Source: a virus
Virus record (IMG/VR): IMGVR_UViG_3300020171_000085
Span: 1-34,675 of that record
Reading direction: 5' to 3' (one strand)
DNA: 34,675 bases
A program made the translations under genes and the position numbers. Of this stretch, positions 1-8,587 are shown in pieces. A model generated the notes under the pieces. It worked only from the letters and a program-made list of their open reading frames with translations, did no database searches and was not told the origin of the DNA. How positions within the stretch are numbered: position 1 is the first letter of the stretch; the number at the start of each line of letters is the position of its first letter.

Positions 1-172
1 TAGATCTAAACAATGACCACGATGGATTATTGTCTTTTCTAAACGGAGATGTCATAGGTCTGTTTATTTTTACAGAATAACCTAGATAATGTGAGTAGAT
101 ATGGTATTCATCTACTAACTTTAATATTTTATCTAGTGTGATGTCATCTGTAACAGTTAATGTATTGTACAT
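1..172 (-). CDS. DNA primase, N-terminal part (cut by window edge)
   Basis: Partial gene: ATG at 172, reading leftward off the window. The visible 57 residues contain SPFRKDNNPSWSLF. This matches the conserved loop near the CHC2 zinc-finger/N-terminal region of phage and DnaG-type primases (pattern PFRxDxxPSF). A primase would make RNA primers for the phage replisome. The context agrees: helicase, SSB, annealing ATPase and polymerase genes lie just upstream in the same direction. The catalytic TOPRIM part is outside the window, so the assignment rests on one motif and on the neighbourhood. The gap between this start and the upstream SSB gene is occupied by a tRNA-like element. Confidence 0.6.
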   Translation of the reverse strand, partial: MYNTLTVTDDITLDKILKLVDEYHIYSHYLGYSVKINRPMTSPFRKDNNPSWSLFRS

Positions 173-187
173 AAGTAAAAAATAAAA

Positions 188-271
188 GGATACATTCTGT
201 CCGATTCGAACGGACGTGCTTTCGCTCAACCTAAGTTGACAAGTTTGACCACTCCTTGCAAGAGTGTATCC
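188..271 (-). tRNA. tRNA-like element, isotype unresolved
   Basis: Ten bases after the SSB gene stop. Read on the minus strand: acceptor stem ACACTCT/AGAATGT (261-267 with 192-198, 6 of 7 pairs), D-arm CAAG/CTTG with a GGTCAAA-containing loop, and a perfect T-arm GTCCG-TTCGAAT-CGGAC. The acceptor stem is extended outward by GGAT/ATCC, giving about 11 pairs. The anticodon region is abnormal: the best pairing is TCAAC-TTAG-GTTGA with a four-base loop. A seven-base loop would give anticodon TAG (Leu), but with only about three of five stem pairs. No CCA is encoded. It could be a degenerate tRNA or a tRNA-like processing signal. Confidence 0.55.
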
Positions 272-281
272 TTAATATATA

Positions 282-884
282 TTAGAATGGTAATTTATTT
301 TCATCACTAACCTGTGGTCCATCTCCTGCAAGTTCATCCACTTTTGTTTCAAAGGGGTTCTTTTGTACAGTTGGTTCCACATCAGCTTTTTCTTTTGTCA
401 TTTTATCAATGGATAAGATCTCAAGCTTGGATTGATCTTTAGGAATTTCCATTTTTTCAATAAAAGGTACATAATTTGGTAAGGATGTGTAGTTATTAAA
501 AGAATATACTACTTTAACCCTAACAAATTTACCTACATAAGTATTACCTAAAAGTTTAATAGTGTTTTCACAAAAGGATTTAAAATCATTTGCTATGAAA
601 ACATACTGGTCTTCGGGTATAAACTTAGTAACTATATGTTTTACTCTTTTTATTTGGTTGTTGGTTTTATTTTCAAGTTTTTCAGGATCTTGATCTTTTG
701 GTTTCCATTCTGTATGAGAAAGGTTTTTCCCATCTCTTTCAAAATGAAATACCATAAATTCATTACCTGCGTCCGGACTCACCTTATATTCGACTCCTGT
801 AAGTTCTACACTTTCATGTATTCCTACATCAAGGAAATTAGCTGATCTTGATTCCGAATCTATTTTAGTATTTACGTTATACAT
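282..884 (-). CDS. Single-stranded DNA-binding protein (phage type)
   Basis: 200 residues. The start at 884 is supported by a clear AGGAG six bases upstream, one of the few Shine-Dalgarno sites here. The N-terminal ~150 residues look like a beta-rich, lysine-rich OB-fold-like domain. The last ~40 residues are a low-complexity acidic tail ending DENKLPF, which resembles the acidic protein-docking tip of bacterial SSB (DDDIPF-like). It lies directly downstream of the Sak4-like ATPase and upstream of the primase, as ssDNA-binding proteins do in phage recombination/replication blocks. The fold is inferred from the tail and context, not from a family signature I can see. A role coating ssDNA for annealing and synthesis is likely. 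Confidence 0.6.
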   Translation of the reverse strand: MYNVNTKIDSESRSANFLDVGIHESVELTGVEYKVSPDAGNEFMVFHFERDGKNLSHTEWKPKDQDPEKLENKTNNQIKRVKHIVTKFIPEDQYVFIANDFKSFCENTIKLLGNTYVGKFVRVKVVYSFNNYTSLPNYVPFIEKMEIPKDQSKLEILSIDKMTKEKADVEPTVQKNPFETKVDELAGDGPQVSDENKLPF

Positions 885-898
885 TTGTACTCCTGTTA

Positions 899-1549
899 TT
901 ACTTATTTAACTTATCATTTACTCTCACAATAAAAAGATCATAATCGTTCGTAATCTTTTCCTCTCCTTCATTTAGAAACATCGGTGGTGTTTTTGCTGA
1001 GGATTTACCATCACCATTTAAAGTAATACTATATTCTCTCTTCCCTTCTTTAACTACCATGTCGGCGTAGTGTACTATGGTATAATCTTTTTCAAGCATA
1101 CCTTTCCATTCTCTGCCTTTGATAGCCATTCTTTTTTCTACTGCACCTTCTTCGGTTTCCACCCATTCATAGTGACCTGTCACTACTAGGTGTTTTGGAT
1201 ACTTTTTGATAAGATATTGAAGTTTACCAATCTCTTCGTTGTAGTAATTCCAAATGTCAAACCCTTTTTTTGTGTCTCTGGCAGTCTTTAATAGACTGTC
1301 TACGTATGCCGAAAAACTATCAAGTATAATCACTTCGATTGTACTATCCTTCGCATATTCGATAAGTTTCTGATAACATTCTTGCCAATTGTTGGGAGTA
1401 CTATAGTGCTTAAACTTGTTAATGAACGGCAACGGCTTACTTTCCATGTTGATAAAACCAGTGGTCTCAGAATTCATGTTTCTGAAAGCCATTGTTTTTC
1501 CTCTACCTGGCATACCAATTAATAAAAATTGATAAGGCGTTTTACTCAT
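899..1549 (-). CDS. Sak4-like RecA-fold ATPase (single-strand annealing protein)
   Basis: 216 residues. Walker A is GMPGRGKT at residues 12-19 and Walker B is VIILDSF near residues 73-79. The short RecA-like core, the FINMESKPLPF segment after Walker A and the VTGHYEW stretch are typical of the AAA_24/Sak4 family of phage recombinases. Known family members promote ssDNA annealing or strand exchange together with a cognate SSB, usually encoded next door, as here. It lies 14 bases upstream of the SSB gene. The start at 1549 has no obvious Shine-Dalgarno, as in most genes of this window. A terminator-like hairpin at 1590-1620 separates it from the upstream gene. Confidence 0.8.
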   Translation of the reverse strand: MSKTPYQFLLIGMPGRGKTMAFRNMNSETTGFINMESKPLPFINKFKHYSTPNNWQECYQKLIEYAKDSTIEVIILDSFSAYVDSLLKTARDTKKGFDIWNYYNEEIGKLQYLIKKYPKHLVVTGHYEWVETEEGAVEKRMAIKGREWKGMLEKDYTIVHYADMVVKEGKREYSITLNGDGKSSAKTPPMFLNEGEEKITNDYDLFIVRVNDKLNK

Positions 1550-1589
1550 TGTATAAGTTTATTTGTTATAGTTCAATTTTATAATTAAA

Positions 1590-1620
1590 GGAGGGTGTCT
1601 AAATTAATAGACACCTCTCC
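1590..1620 (-). terminator. Rho-independent-like terminator
   Basis: On the minus strand GGAG-(A)-GGTGTCT pairs with AGACACC-CTCC around an eight-base AT loop, followed by TTTAATTAT. It lies between the stop of the 242-residue gene (1632) and the start of the Sak4-like gene (1549). It would end or attenuate transcription before the recombination genes. Confidence 0.65.
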
Positions 1621-1631
1621 TGGGATATCTA

Positions 1632-2360
1632 CTAAACTGCTAAGTAACGACGACCGAAACGATCAGTCTCTACAAACAATTTCTGTCCATCTTCAAGGGC
1701 AATGAATTCATTACCTGAAAGATCAACAAAGATATCATATGAGTTGTAACCTATTTTCACCCAATATGCGTGAACGGTTATTTTCTCAACATTTATATCT
1801 GGTTTTGAATAAACATTCACCAGAGTTTTTGTCAATGGTCTTGTTAAAAACCTTTTTGTTGTTAATAGTGGGCAAGCTTCAGCTTGTTGTTTTATACGTG
1901 ATGCCCAATTTAATTTGGGTGCTCTAACCACGCGACATTCAAGTGCATAGTCATCATCACGATAAGCCACTTTACGTTTAATACCATTGCCTCTGCAATA
2001 AGTAGACAAACGTCTTACAATTTTTGAATAGTCTTCGACTAAGTCATAGACTTTTACATTTCTTCCCACAAGGGGATGTAGCATTAAATATTCCATATCA
2101 ATACGATAATCAAAGTTAGGATTGTCACCAAAGACAATCAGGTTAGTTGTTTCAATTTCATGAAACAACCGTTCTCCATCTGCTGATACGAGGTTTTTGT
2201 ACTTAGCAATCTCTTTCTCGAGATTTTTAATATACAAACCTCTATCATTGTCCGTGTTAACTATAACGAACGGACTCTTCTTCTCTTTTGCTCCCTTTGG
2301 TAATAATACTACATTTGAGATAACGTTTGATAATGGTAAAAAAGCAAATTGATTCTTCAT
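1632..2360 (-). CDS. Unknown protein in the replication block
   Basis: 242 residues; I do not recognise the family. The sequence is mixed alpha/beta with no membrane segment and no obvious nucleotide-binding motif. Residues ~80-115 are acidic and ~125-185 are strongly basic, which could fit nucleic-acid contact (inference). Its ATG (2358-2360) directly abuts the stop of the DnaB-like helicase gene, so the two are probably translationally coupled. It is followed by a terminator-like hairpin. Its place between the helicase and the Sak4/SSB pair suggests an accessory replication role such as a helicase loader, but nothing in the sequence proves this. Confidence 0.5.
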   Translation of the reverse strand: MKNQFAFLPLSNVISNVVLLPKGAKEKKSPFVIVNTDNDRGLYIKNLEKEIAKYKNLVSADGERLFHEIETTNLIVFGDNPNFDYRIDMEYLMLHPLVGRNVKVYDLVEDYSKIVRRLSTYCRGNGIKRKVAYRDDDYALECRVVRAPKLNWASRIKQQAEACPLLTTKRFLTRPLTKTLVNVYSKPDINVEKITVHAYWVKIGYNSYDIFVDLSGNEFIALEDGQKLFVETDRFGRRYLAV

Positions 2361-3335
2361 TTATTGTTTATCTTGTTTTAGATTAAACGGATTAGCTTCG
2401 TCTATTGAATTATATTTAAGATTATTAACGAAACTAAGGATTTTAGGTTCACCTTCCCGCACTTTTAGGAAGTGCATGTAAATCATATTTTCGACAGGTA
2501 GTTTGCTTGGTCCATATGCTGTCAAGCCGATTATTTCAGGTCGGTGAATTACTATAACATAGTCAGAAGCTTGAAATACTGAATCTCCACCAAATACATC
2601 TCTTCTCATAGGATAATGCATCGTGTGATTTATTAACCTCTCATTTCCTTCAATTTCCCTGTTCATTTGGCTAAGCTGAAGAATAGTTGTTTGACCAATT
2701 TTCTTCGCTTGCATAAATACTTTCTCTAATTCATATAATGTTTCACGCTCTTTCTCTCCGGTTTTACCCTTCGTCAGCAAGGTGTGATCTAAAATGACTA
2801 TTAACCATTTATCTGAGTATGTTTGTTGAAAGTATTGAATTGTGAGATCTATTTCATCAGTATTTCCAGGGCGATCTATATAATAGATAGGGAATTTACT
2901 GATTTGTTCTGCTTGTTTAACGGCTACATTGTAATCATCATCTGATAATCCTACTTTGGTCTCTTCTAAGTTTCCACTATAAAGATCATTTGTAGTTTTT
3001 CGCATTTTGTATGAGAGTTTACGCCCCACTTGACGGGAGGCTAACATCTCAAAGTTAAAATTTAGTACTATAAAATCTCTATTACGATTTAACTCAAACA
3101 GATCTGTTTCTAGACTATTTATGAATGATGATTTTCCACTACCACTTACACCTGCAATTGTATATATTGTATTGGGTTCTATTCCACCCATACAAGACCT
3201 ATTAAATTTACTCCACCGAGTCTTTAAAGATTTGTTAACTCCTTTACGTCTGTTATCAATATACCGAAGTATCTCGCGTGTTGGCTCATTAATATGCCTA
3301 TAATTAAGCCTCTTACTATTCAATGTTGCTTCCAT
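2361..3335 (-). CDS. DnaB-like replicative helicase
   Basis: Start chosen at the ATG at 3335 (324 residues, 20-base overlap with the upstream gene). An ATG at 3392 would add 19 residues and enlarge the overlap. Walker A is GVSGSGKS at residues 62-69. Downstream are a Walker B-like VILDHT, a QLSQMNRE segment matching DnaB motif H3/Q, and PMRRDVFGGDSVFQASDYV, close to the DnaB/T7 gp4 C-terminal motif region with its arginine-finger neighbourhood. It lacks the DnaB N-terminal primase-binding domain, so it is a core RecA-type hexameric helicase. It would unwind the phage fork ahead of the family B polymerase, with the primase encoded further down the same block. Confidence 0.8.
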   Translation of the reverse strand: MEATLNSKRLNYRHINEPTREILRYIDNRRKGVNKSLKTRWSKFNRSCMGGIEPNTIYTIAGVSGSGKSSFINSLETDLFELNRNRDFIVLNFNFEMLASRQVGRKLSYKMRKTTNDLYSGNLEETKVGLSDDDYNVAVKQAEQISKFPIYYIDRPGNTDEIDLTIQYFQQTYSDKWLIVILDHTLLTKGKTGEKERETLYELEKVFMQAKKIGQTTILQLSQMNREIEGNERLINHTMHYPMRRDVFGGDSVFQASDYVIVIHRPEIIGLTAYGPSKLPVENMIYMHFLKVREGEPKILSFVNNLKYNSIDEANPFNLKQDKQ

Positions 3336-3918
3336 ATGCCTTACGTTTTTCTCCCTGAGTAGTATTCCCACTGTCTTCAGTGTGATCTTCATAAGTTTTC
3401 CAAGATTCGGAAGTTAGCCAAGCAGGCATACGTTTAATATAAGTCATTTGTCCTTTCAGACTCCTGTCTTCTATTTCAGACCGCAAACATCTCACGATAT
3501 GTTCGTGTAGAGAGGGGTTTGTTCTTACAATATTGTGGTATAATTTACGACATTTATTCTGGTCTACTCTTAAGTAATCGTACATCCCATCTGGTCTTAA
3601 TGCCTTAATAGGAAATGAGGCATAGAATTCATCAAATGGATCGCTGGTAAAGGTTGATGCTTTAATGAATTTTGAGGATATCTCTATTGTTTCTAAGTTT
3701 ATGAAATTTCCAGAATTAAATGAAGCTGCTAAAAATCCAGCAACTTTAAGCTGACTTAAGTCTTTATGCAAATCATTTAACGTATTTGTGTACGCTATAT
3801 ATTGCTTAAGTAAAGTAATCTTATTATCGCTGATTAGTTTGGCAATTATGTATTGGTGTGCTGTAATTTTGTTGTCAAGTAAAAAATTTGTATCTATTTC
3901 TAATATCATTTTTACCAT
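3316..3918 (-). CDS. Unknown protein upstream of helicase (possible loader/initiator)
   Basis: 200 residues, not recognised. The N-terminal half is helical. The C-terminal half has a basic region (LRPDGMYDYLRVDQ, then a run of Arg/Lys around residues 130-175) and an acidic, Gly/Thr-rich tail. Two ATGs at the start (3918 and 3909) are both usable. Its 3' end overlaps the helicase start, which suggests translational coupling and a shared function such as a helicase loader or replication initiator. That role is an inference from position only. Confidence 0.5.
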   Translation of the reverse strand: MVKMILEIDTNFLLDNKITAHQYIIAKLISDNKITLLKQYIAYTNTLNDLHKDLSQLKVAGFLAASFNSGNFINLETIEISSKFIKASTFTSDPFDEFYASFPIKALRPDGMYDYLRVDQNKCRKLYHNIVRTNPSLHEHIVRCLRSEIEDRSLKGQMTYIKRMPAWLTSESWKTYEDHTEDSGNTTQGEKRKAYGSNIE

Positions 3919-3965
3919 TGTTATGGCTTAAAAAGAATTAGTGTTAGATAAATGTGACAAGTAAG

Positions 3966-4226
3966 CTAAGGTTTTTTTCTTCTAACCCGCATTGTTGTTA
4001 TTTGTTGCTGTCCATTAGCTTGCGTTTTAACACCCGAGATAACTCTCTTAAAAAGAATTTGTTTGAAAGGTGCTATTCTTTCAATTTTATCAATTTGAAT
4101 GTCAAATGCGAATATTTCCTTTACAAGAATTGCTTTCGAATATCTATCCGCAGTCTTATATAAAGGATAAAAGAATTCAACTAGGTCTAATGCTAGTCTT
4201 ATTTCTCCTGTTGTTGGTTTATTCAT
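3966..4226 (-). CDS. Small basic protein of unknown function
   Basis: 86 residues, not recognised. An amphipathic N-terminal half (EIRLALDLVEFFYPLY) is followed by a strongly basic C-terminus ending MRVRRKKP, consistent with a small nucleic-acid-binding or adaptor protein. The start ATG (4224-4226) overlaps the end of the HAD-type gene by eight bases, so it belongs to the same operon. Confidence 0.5.
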   Translation of the reverse strand: MNKPTTGEIRLALDLVEFFYPLYKTADRYSKAILVKEIFAFDIQIDKIERIAPFKQILFKRVISGVKTQANGQQQITTMRVRRKKP

Positions 4227-4620
4227 TTGGTATATTTAATAATTCATTACATTTGTAAATCCAATCACTATTTAAAGAATTTATGGCCTTTGTTTTAGTG
4301 TTTCTGTTTATTAACAAACACTCATGAAAACAATCATCCAAATGCCATATAAAATCTTTATCTATAAAAAATGAATCTTTATTTGTAAAATTAGTAAAGT
4401 GTATTCTATCATTTGGTATATTTAATTCTTTTGCTACTTTATATAAATTAGCGTGCCCATTTGGCCACACTACAGGAAGATAACTTTTAAGATTTTCATA
4501 CCTACTTGTAACTATATGAATTTCAATATCTTGGTTCTTTATATTCATTAATGATTTAGCATATAATTGTACACTTTCAAATTCTAAAGTGTCATCAAAA
4601 TCAAAACTTATTTTTCTCAT
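4219..4620 (-). CDS. HAD-superfamily hydrolase (nucleotidase/phosphatase-like)
   Basis: 133 residues. HAD motif I is FDFDDTL at residues 6-12, with the nucleophile and acid Asp pair. Motif II is IVTSR near residues 36-40. Motif IV is HLDDC near residue 93, with a lysine-bearing segment (TNKDSFF) before it. Small phage HAD proteins of this type act on phosphate esters such as deoxynucleotides, 5'/3' nucleotide ends or pyrimidine nucleotides. The substrate cannot be read from the sequence. It sits two bases downstream of the zinc-ribbon gene in the polymerase operon, which points to nucleotide or DNA-end metabolism. Confidence 0.7.
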   Translation of the reverse strand: MRKISFDFDDTLEFESVQLYAKSLMNIKNQDIEIHIVTSRYENLKSYLPVVWPNGHANLYKVAKELNIPNDRIHFTNFTNKDSFFIDKDFIWHLDDCFHECLLINRNTKTKAINSLNSDWIYKCNELLNIPNE

Positions 4621-4622
4621 AG

Positions 4623-4991
4623 TTAGTCAAATTCTAAGATTGTCATTTTTCTATTTTCCATACCACATTTTATAGCAGTTAATACATCACAATGATATAT
4701 AATAAGTTGATTATCTCTCATTTGACATGTTATACTGGTTAAAGCATTATGAAATTCTTCTTTATTAAAATATGGAAATTCAGATATTATTTCTTTTATT
4801 TCAGTTGATGTAAAGCCAATATTATATTTGGTTTTATATTCATATACTAATTTGTATAGGCAATTATTGCAATATACTAATCCTGTTTTTCCTTTAAATT
4901 CATCTTTTGTAAGATTGGATTTTATTATAACAGAACACTTATTACATAATATTGCTCCATCACCATTGTTAAATTTGATAATTGGTTTCAT
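4623..4991 (-). CDS. Zinc-ribbon protein
   Basis: 122 residues. Two CxxC knuckles are visible: CNKC near residues 16-19 and CNNC near 41-44, separated by a Lys-rich loop. This is a typical zinc ribbon, used for DNA, RNA or protein contact. The C-terminal half has the segment STEIKEIISEFPYFNKEEF, a helical region followed by a short beta pattern. Start and upstream stop overlap as TAATG with the polymerase gene (shared base at 4991), implying coupled translation with PolB. The family is seen in phages but I cannot name it. A replication accessory role is inferred. Confidence 0.6.
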   Translation of the reverse strand: MKPIIKFNNGDGAILCNKCSVIIKSNLTKDEFKGKTGLVYCNNCLYKLVYEYKTKYNIGFTSTEIKEIISEFPYFNKEEFHNALTSITCQMRDNQLIIYHCDVLTAIKCGMENRKMTILEFD

Positions 4992-6841
4992 TAGAATAAT
5001 GTTAATTGGGGGTTGATAATTTCGTTAATTATTTTTTGAGTATTGTTAATATAGTAACCATAATCAATATTGTAGTCTCCTTCAAAATAATCATTAAAAA
5101 CAGTAATTTTTTTGTTAACTTCATAGTTTTCAATTTTATTTGTTTCATAATCTTTTTTTAGAAGTACTCCACCATTTGTAGATACATAATATCTTACTGA
5201 TTTTTGTAGTATATCCTTTTTGTATTCACCATTTTTAAAATAGTGATATTCATTTGTAAATTTTTTGTCAATTTTTTTTGCTATACAAAAATCATATATG
5301 TCTTTATGTTCCCTTATAGTTTTCTCAACAGACACTTCATTAATAAAGAATTCATATAAAGCAATTGATATAATAGGTTTGTCAACACCTTTATTAAATG
5401 GATCGGTGTTGTTACTAAAAAATTTAGGAATAGTTTTAGTAAATATACCCTTTTCTTTTATCTCTCCATTTTGTTTTATTGCTAAGTAGTTATTAACATC
5501 TCTACGTATATATTTAGTATAATATATATATTCTAGTTCATATTGGGTATAATTTTCCCATTTCTTGCATATTTCATAATATAGTGTTTCTTTATCTTTA
5601 TCAACCATTGTTGTAATACCATCAGTATTTGCTGATATTACTTTGAAGCCATTAAGAACTAATTGTTCTATTAACATCAATATATATAGTTGTCCATTAA
5701 TAGTAACTTTTAAATTAACCAAGGGATCGTATAACCATAAATATTTATTTAAGGTTTTTCCTATAGTAGCATTAAGTACTATTTTTAAACATTCATCTTC
5801 TGTTTTACGACCTTCTCGTTTTGCTTTAATTCGTTTATCTCGCAATTCTCGAAAGCTTTTCATAAACTTACTACCTAAATGTTCTGGTGTGATACTATGA
5901 TTTATTGCTGTTGCTGGATACATACTAACTATATCTGCATCTATAATAAGAGTAGTATTTGTTTCTTCAAATATTTCTCCACTATCTACGGAGTGTATCC
6001 CACCCACTCCTAATTTATAGGTAATACCATCAAACACTACCTTCTTTTTAAAAAAAGGTTGATCTTTATAGTAAGTGTGGCTTCTTACTTCCTCTAATAA
6101 ATTCATTAGAGTTTCTGTTTGAAAATCTATTTCTGGGAGTATAACCCATTCAAATTTAATAAATTTTCGTTCTGTTCTTAGGTCTTTAAAATATTTCTTA
6201 TCAAGACCTGTAGCTTCAGAGTATACTTTTTCAAGTATTCTATTAGCTATTCCACTATCTGGTTCTGTATATACATTAATATTATACAGTTCAGATATTT
6301 CAGCTCGTAACTTTAAGGCATTTAATAAATGATAATATAATTGTTCTGTTATTAAAACATCATTTAAATTATATTTTCTTATGGTTAAGACATCTTCACA
6401 TTTGATAATACTTCCAAAAGATATTGGTAAATTTTGTATCTTAGGCCATTTCATACTAATACCTAATAGTTTTAATGACTTCTGGTAACCACCTACTTTC
6501 ATTAAATCAATTCCATTAAAGGGGAGATTATACATATAATCTCTGAATTGACTATGTATGATAGTATTTGATAACGTATTAATTTGCATGGTTATTTCAT
6601 TGGTGTCAGTCATTGAGAAATCAAAGTACTTAGTGTGTATATACTTAAGTAATTGATTATCATAACTGAAAGAATTATAACCAACAAACCACTTGTTATG
6701 GTCAGTTATAAAATCATATAGGGCTGATAGATCATTTTTTTCTTCAAAAATAATAAACTCTCTTAGTTCTTTAGTATTTACATTCTTGAATATTACTGAG
6801 AAGTAATTAATAAAAGTTTCACAATCATAAATCCAAATCAT
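4991..6841 (-). CDS. Family B DNA polymerase with 3'-5' exonuclease domain
   Basis: 616 residues. Exonuclease motifs: Exo I YDCETF at residues 5-10, Exo II WFVGYNSFSYDN near 50-63, Exo III YNLNDVLITEQ. Polymerase motif A is DADIVSMYP, motif B is KIVLNATIGK (the Kx3N helix), and motif C is NTDGI in place of the usual DTDS, keeping the second Asp but not the first. It is short compared with cellular PolB (about 750-900). This agrees with the compact polymerases of large Bacteroidota phages, although I see no clear TPR insertions of the protein-primed type. It should be the main replicative enzyme. Its upstream gap carries a 190-base closed RNA domain (6857-7046). Confidence 0.9.
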   Translation of the reverse strand: MIWIYDCETFINYFSVIFKNVNTKELREFIIFEEKNDLSALYDFITDHNKWFVGYNSFSYDNQLLKYIHTKYFDFSMTDTNEITMQINTLSNTIIHSQFRDYMYNLPFNGIDLMKVGGYQKSLKLLGISMKWPKIQNLPISFGSIIKCEDVLTIRKYNLNDVLITEQLYYHLLNALKLRAEISELYNINVYTEPDSGIANRILEKVYSEATGLDKKYFKDLRTERKFIKFEWVILPEIDFQTETLMNLLEEVRSHTYYKDQPFFKKKVVFDGITYKLGVGGIHSVDSGEIFEETNTTLIIDADIVSMYPATAINHSITPEHLGSKFMKSFRELRDKRIKAKREGRKTEDECLKIVLNATIGKTLNKYLWLYDPLVNLKVTINGQLYILMLIEQLVLNGFKVISANTDGITTMVDKDKETLYYEICKKWENYTQYELEYIYYTKYIRRDVNNYLAIKQNGEIKEKGIFTKTIPKFFSNNTDPFNKGVDKPIISIALYEFFINEVSVEKTIREHKDIYDFCIAKKIDKKFTNEYHYFKNGEYKKDILQKSVRYYVSTNGGVLLKKDYETNKIENYEVNKKITVFNDYFEGDYNIDYGYYINNTQKIINEIINPQLTLF

Positions 6842-6856
6842 AATATTAAAATAAAA

Positions 6857-7046
6857 ATTGTACTGTTACGCAGGGTTTCTGTGAAAATATTCCCCATTCC
6901 TTATTAAAAAAGACTAATACAAACCCTTGTTTATCCTTTTCTAGGAATCATCAGGAAATACTTCTTTAACAGCTGAACTTTGGTACCGCTTTAAGCAGAA
7001 GCACGCTGAGGTATTTATCCAGTATCGAGTTTTGTAACAGTACAAT
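6857..7046 (-). ncRNA. Closed multi-helix intergenic RNA domain
   Basis: A perfect 13-base inverted repeat, ATTGTACTGTTAC (6857-6869) with GTAACAGTACAAT (7034-7046), closes a 190-base gene-free segment between the 510-residue gene and PolB. On the minus strand the 3' arm is followed by TTTTTATTTT, so the element could end transcription. A second nested helix pairs AAGGGTTT with AAACCCT, and there is an inner hairpin around AGCGTGCTTCTGCTT. This is far larger than an ordinary terminator. It could be a small RNA with its own terminator, or a leader controlling the polymerase. Confidence 0.6.
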
Positions 7047-7053
7047 TTTGTTA

Positions 7054-8586
7054 TTACTTAACCAATTTACGTCTAGCAAAGTTAAATACTTTGCCAAAAC
7101 TATCTCGTTTTGTAACAAAATAGGTTTCATATATTGATTCTATTTTAAATTCATTATAGAGTTTCTTCCATAATGGTTCTTCACTTCTTTTTGTTGTACC
7201 AAGTTGTTTAGACAATGTCTTAACAATTGATAATAATGGTTTACTATCTTTTGGTTTTGGGGGTCCAGCTTCCATTACTGCTTTTAAATTCTGCATTTTT
7301 TTGGAAGGTATTTGCAGAACCTTTATTGTTTTTCTTTTTACAGGAACATCCCTGGTAATAGTAATCCATTCCTCTACATTTTCGATGAATTTCTTACGTT
7401 TAATAGGTTTATCATCCTTATCAAGGAAAGGTACTGTTTCAATAACAATTCCATCTTGCTTTATTTCCCAAACAATAGGTATGTATTCATAATGTGGTAT
7501 TAATTTTTTGACTTTAAAAGTCTCTTGTGCTATAAGAGATGAATCTTTTTCATCAATAGTTTCTGTAACTATTGTTTGAAGTCTATTGTAAGGACTATTA
7601 GGATTACCACGTATTTTAGTTCCCCTTCTTTCTTGACGTTTTTTGTCCTTGTGTTTTAGTAATTGTTCTTCATAATTACCTTCGGACATATCTTTACGTT
7701 TTTCAAATTTCTGTTTCTGTTGTACTTTGTATTCTTCTTTCGGTACAAAAGTCCAACCATTTTTAATAAATTTACCAGTATAGTATTGAGCAACACGTAT
7801 GATGTTCCCATTCTTTGGGTCTTTAATACAAACCATTTTTTGTTGGTCGGGTGCATTATTAGTTCTTGGTGTACTAATTGGACGTAAATCTTTTCTTTTT
7901 CTTATACGTTTTTTAACGAATTTTGTTTCATTAAAGGGTGGTAAAGAATCTATCCCAAATTCCTTAGAATAGAGGACATCTCCTTTTTTTAGATCTTCTA
8001 TATTTCCAGTATAAACACCCTCATAGTATTTATAAAGATCATTAGTAGCTTCAGTGTTATTATCTAAATCTAATAAATATCTCCAATCAGATTTAGGTAA
8101 ACTAAAATTAAATTTTTCATTGAACCATTGTTGATATTCATAATTACCGGGTGTTAAATTATATTGATTAGTATACAAATGTCGTGAGTCACTCCACTTA
8201 ATATAAACTTCATGTTGATCATTAGGAGATTTTGGTAAAACAACCACTTTTCTTTTATTTTCAAATACAAATTGTAATGGTACCTCCTTAAGTTGTTCTT
8301 TTAATTCACTGGTTTTCATTTCTTTTCTAGCTCGTATTTCATTTCTTTGCATGTGTTCTTTTATGATTGTTAAATTCATATGGGGTTCTAATGGACTGTT
8401 GACTGTTGCTTTCCTCCATTGCTGATGAGTTATACAATAACCACCATTTTTTAGTGGATTGCGAATTGAAAACTGCACGTATTCGTATGCAAAACCAGGT
8501 GTTGTTAGCATTTCCAATGAAGGATTGATAAACCTATTATAGTCTATGATACGTGCCATTCTCAATAAACCATATCTTTCAAGCAT
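7054..8586 (-). CDS. Large basic protein of unknown function
   Basis: 510 residues, not recognised. It is unusually rich in Lys/Arg, notably around residues 225-245 (KKRIRKRKDLR) and 295-330. Proline-rich stretches (residues ~445-460) and several short beta-rich segments are visible. No nucleotidase, helicase or membrane motif is seen. The start at 8586 is the first ATG; a second in-frame ATG nine codons later (MARIIDYNRF) is equally possible. It lies upstream of the polymerase, separated from it only by the closed RNA domain at 6857-7046. The charge suggests a nucleic-acid-binding role, which is inference. Confidence 0.5.
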   Translation of the reverse strand: MLERYGLLRMARIIDYNRFINPSLEMLTTPGFAYEYVQFSIRNPLKNGGYCITHQQWRKATVNSPLEPHMNLTIIKEHMQRNEIRARKEMKTSELKEQLKEVPLQFVFENKRKVVVLPKSPNDQHEVYIKWSDSRHLYTNQYNLTPGNYEYQQWFNEKFNFSLPKSDWRYLLDLDNNTEATNDLYKYYEGVYTGNIEDLKKGDVLYSKEFGIDSLPPFNETKFVKKRIRKRKDLRPISTPRTNNAPDQQKMVCIKDPKNGNIIRVAQYYTGKFIKNGWTFVPKEEYKVQQKQKFEKRKDMSEGNYEEQLLKHKDKKRQERRGTKIRGNPNSPYNRLQTIVTETIDEKDSSLIAQETFKVKKLIPHYEYIPIVWEIKQDGIVIETVPFLDKDDKPIKRKKFIENVEEWITITRDVPVKRKTIKVLQIPSKKMQNLKAVMEAGPPKPKDSKPLLSIVKTLSKQLGTTKRSEEPLWKKLYNEFKIESIYETYFVTKRDSFGKVFNFARRKLVK

Positions 8587-8587
8587 G

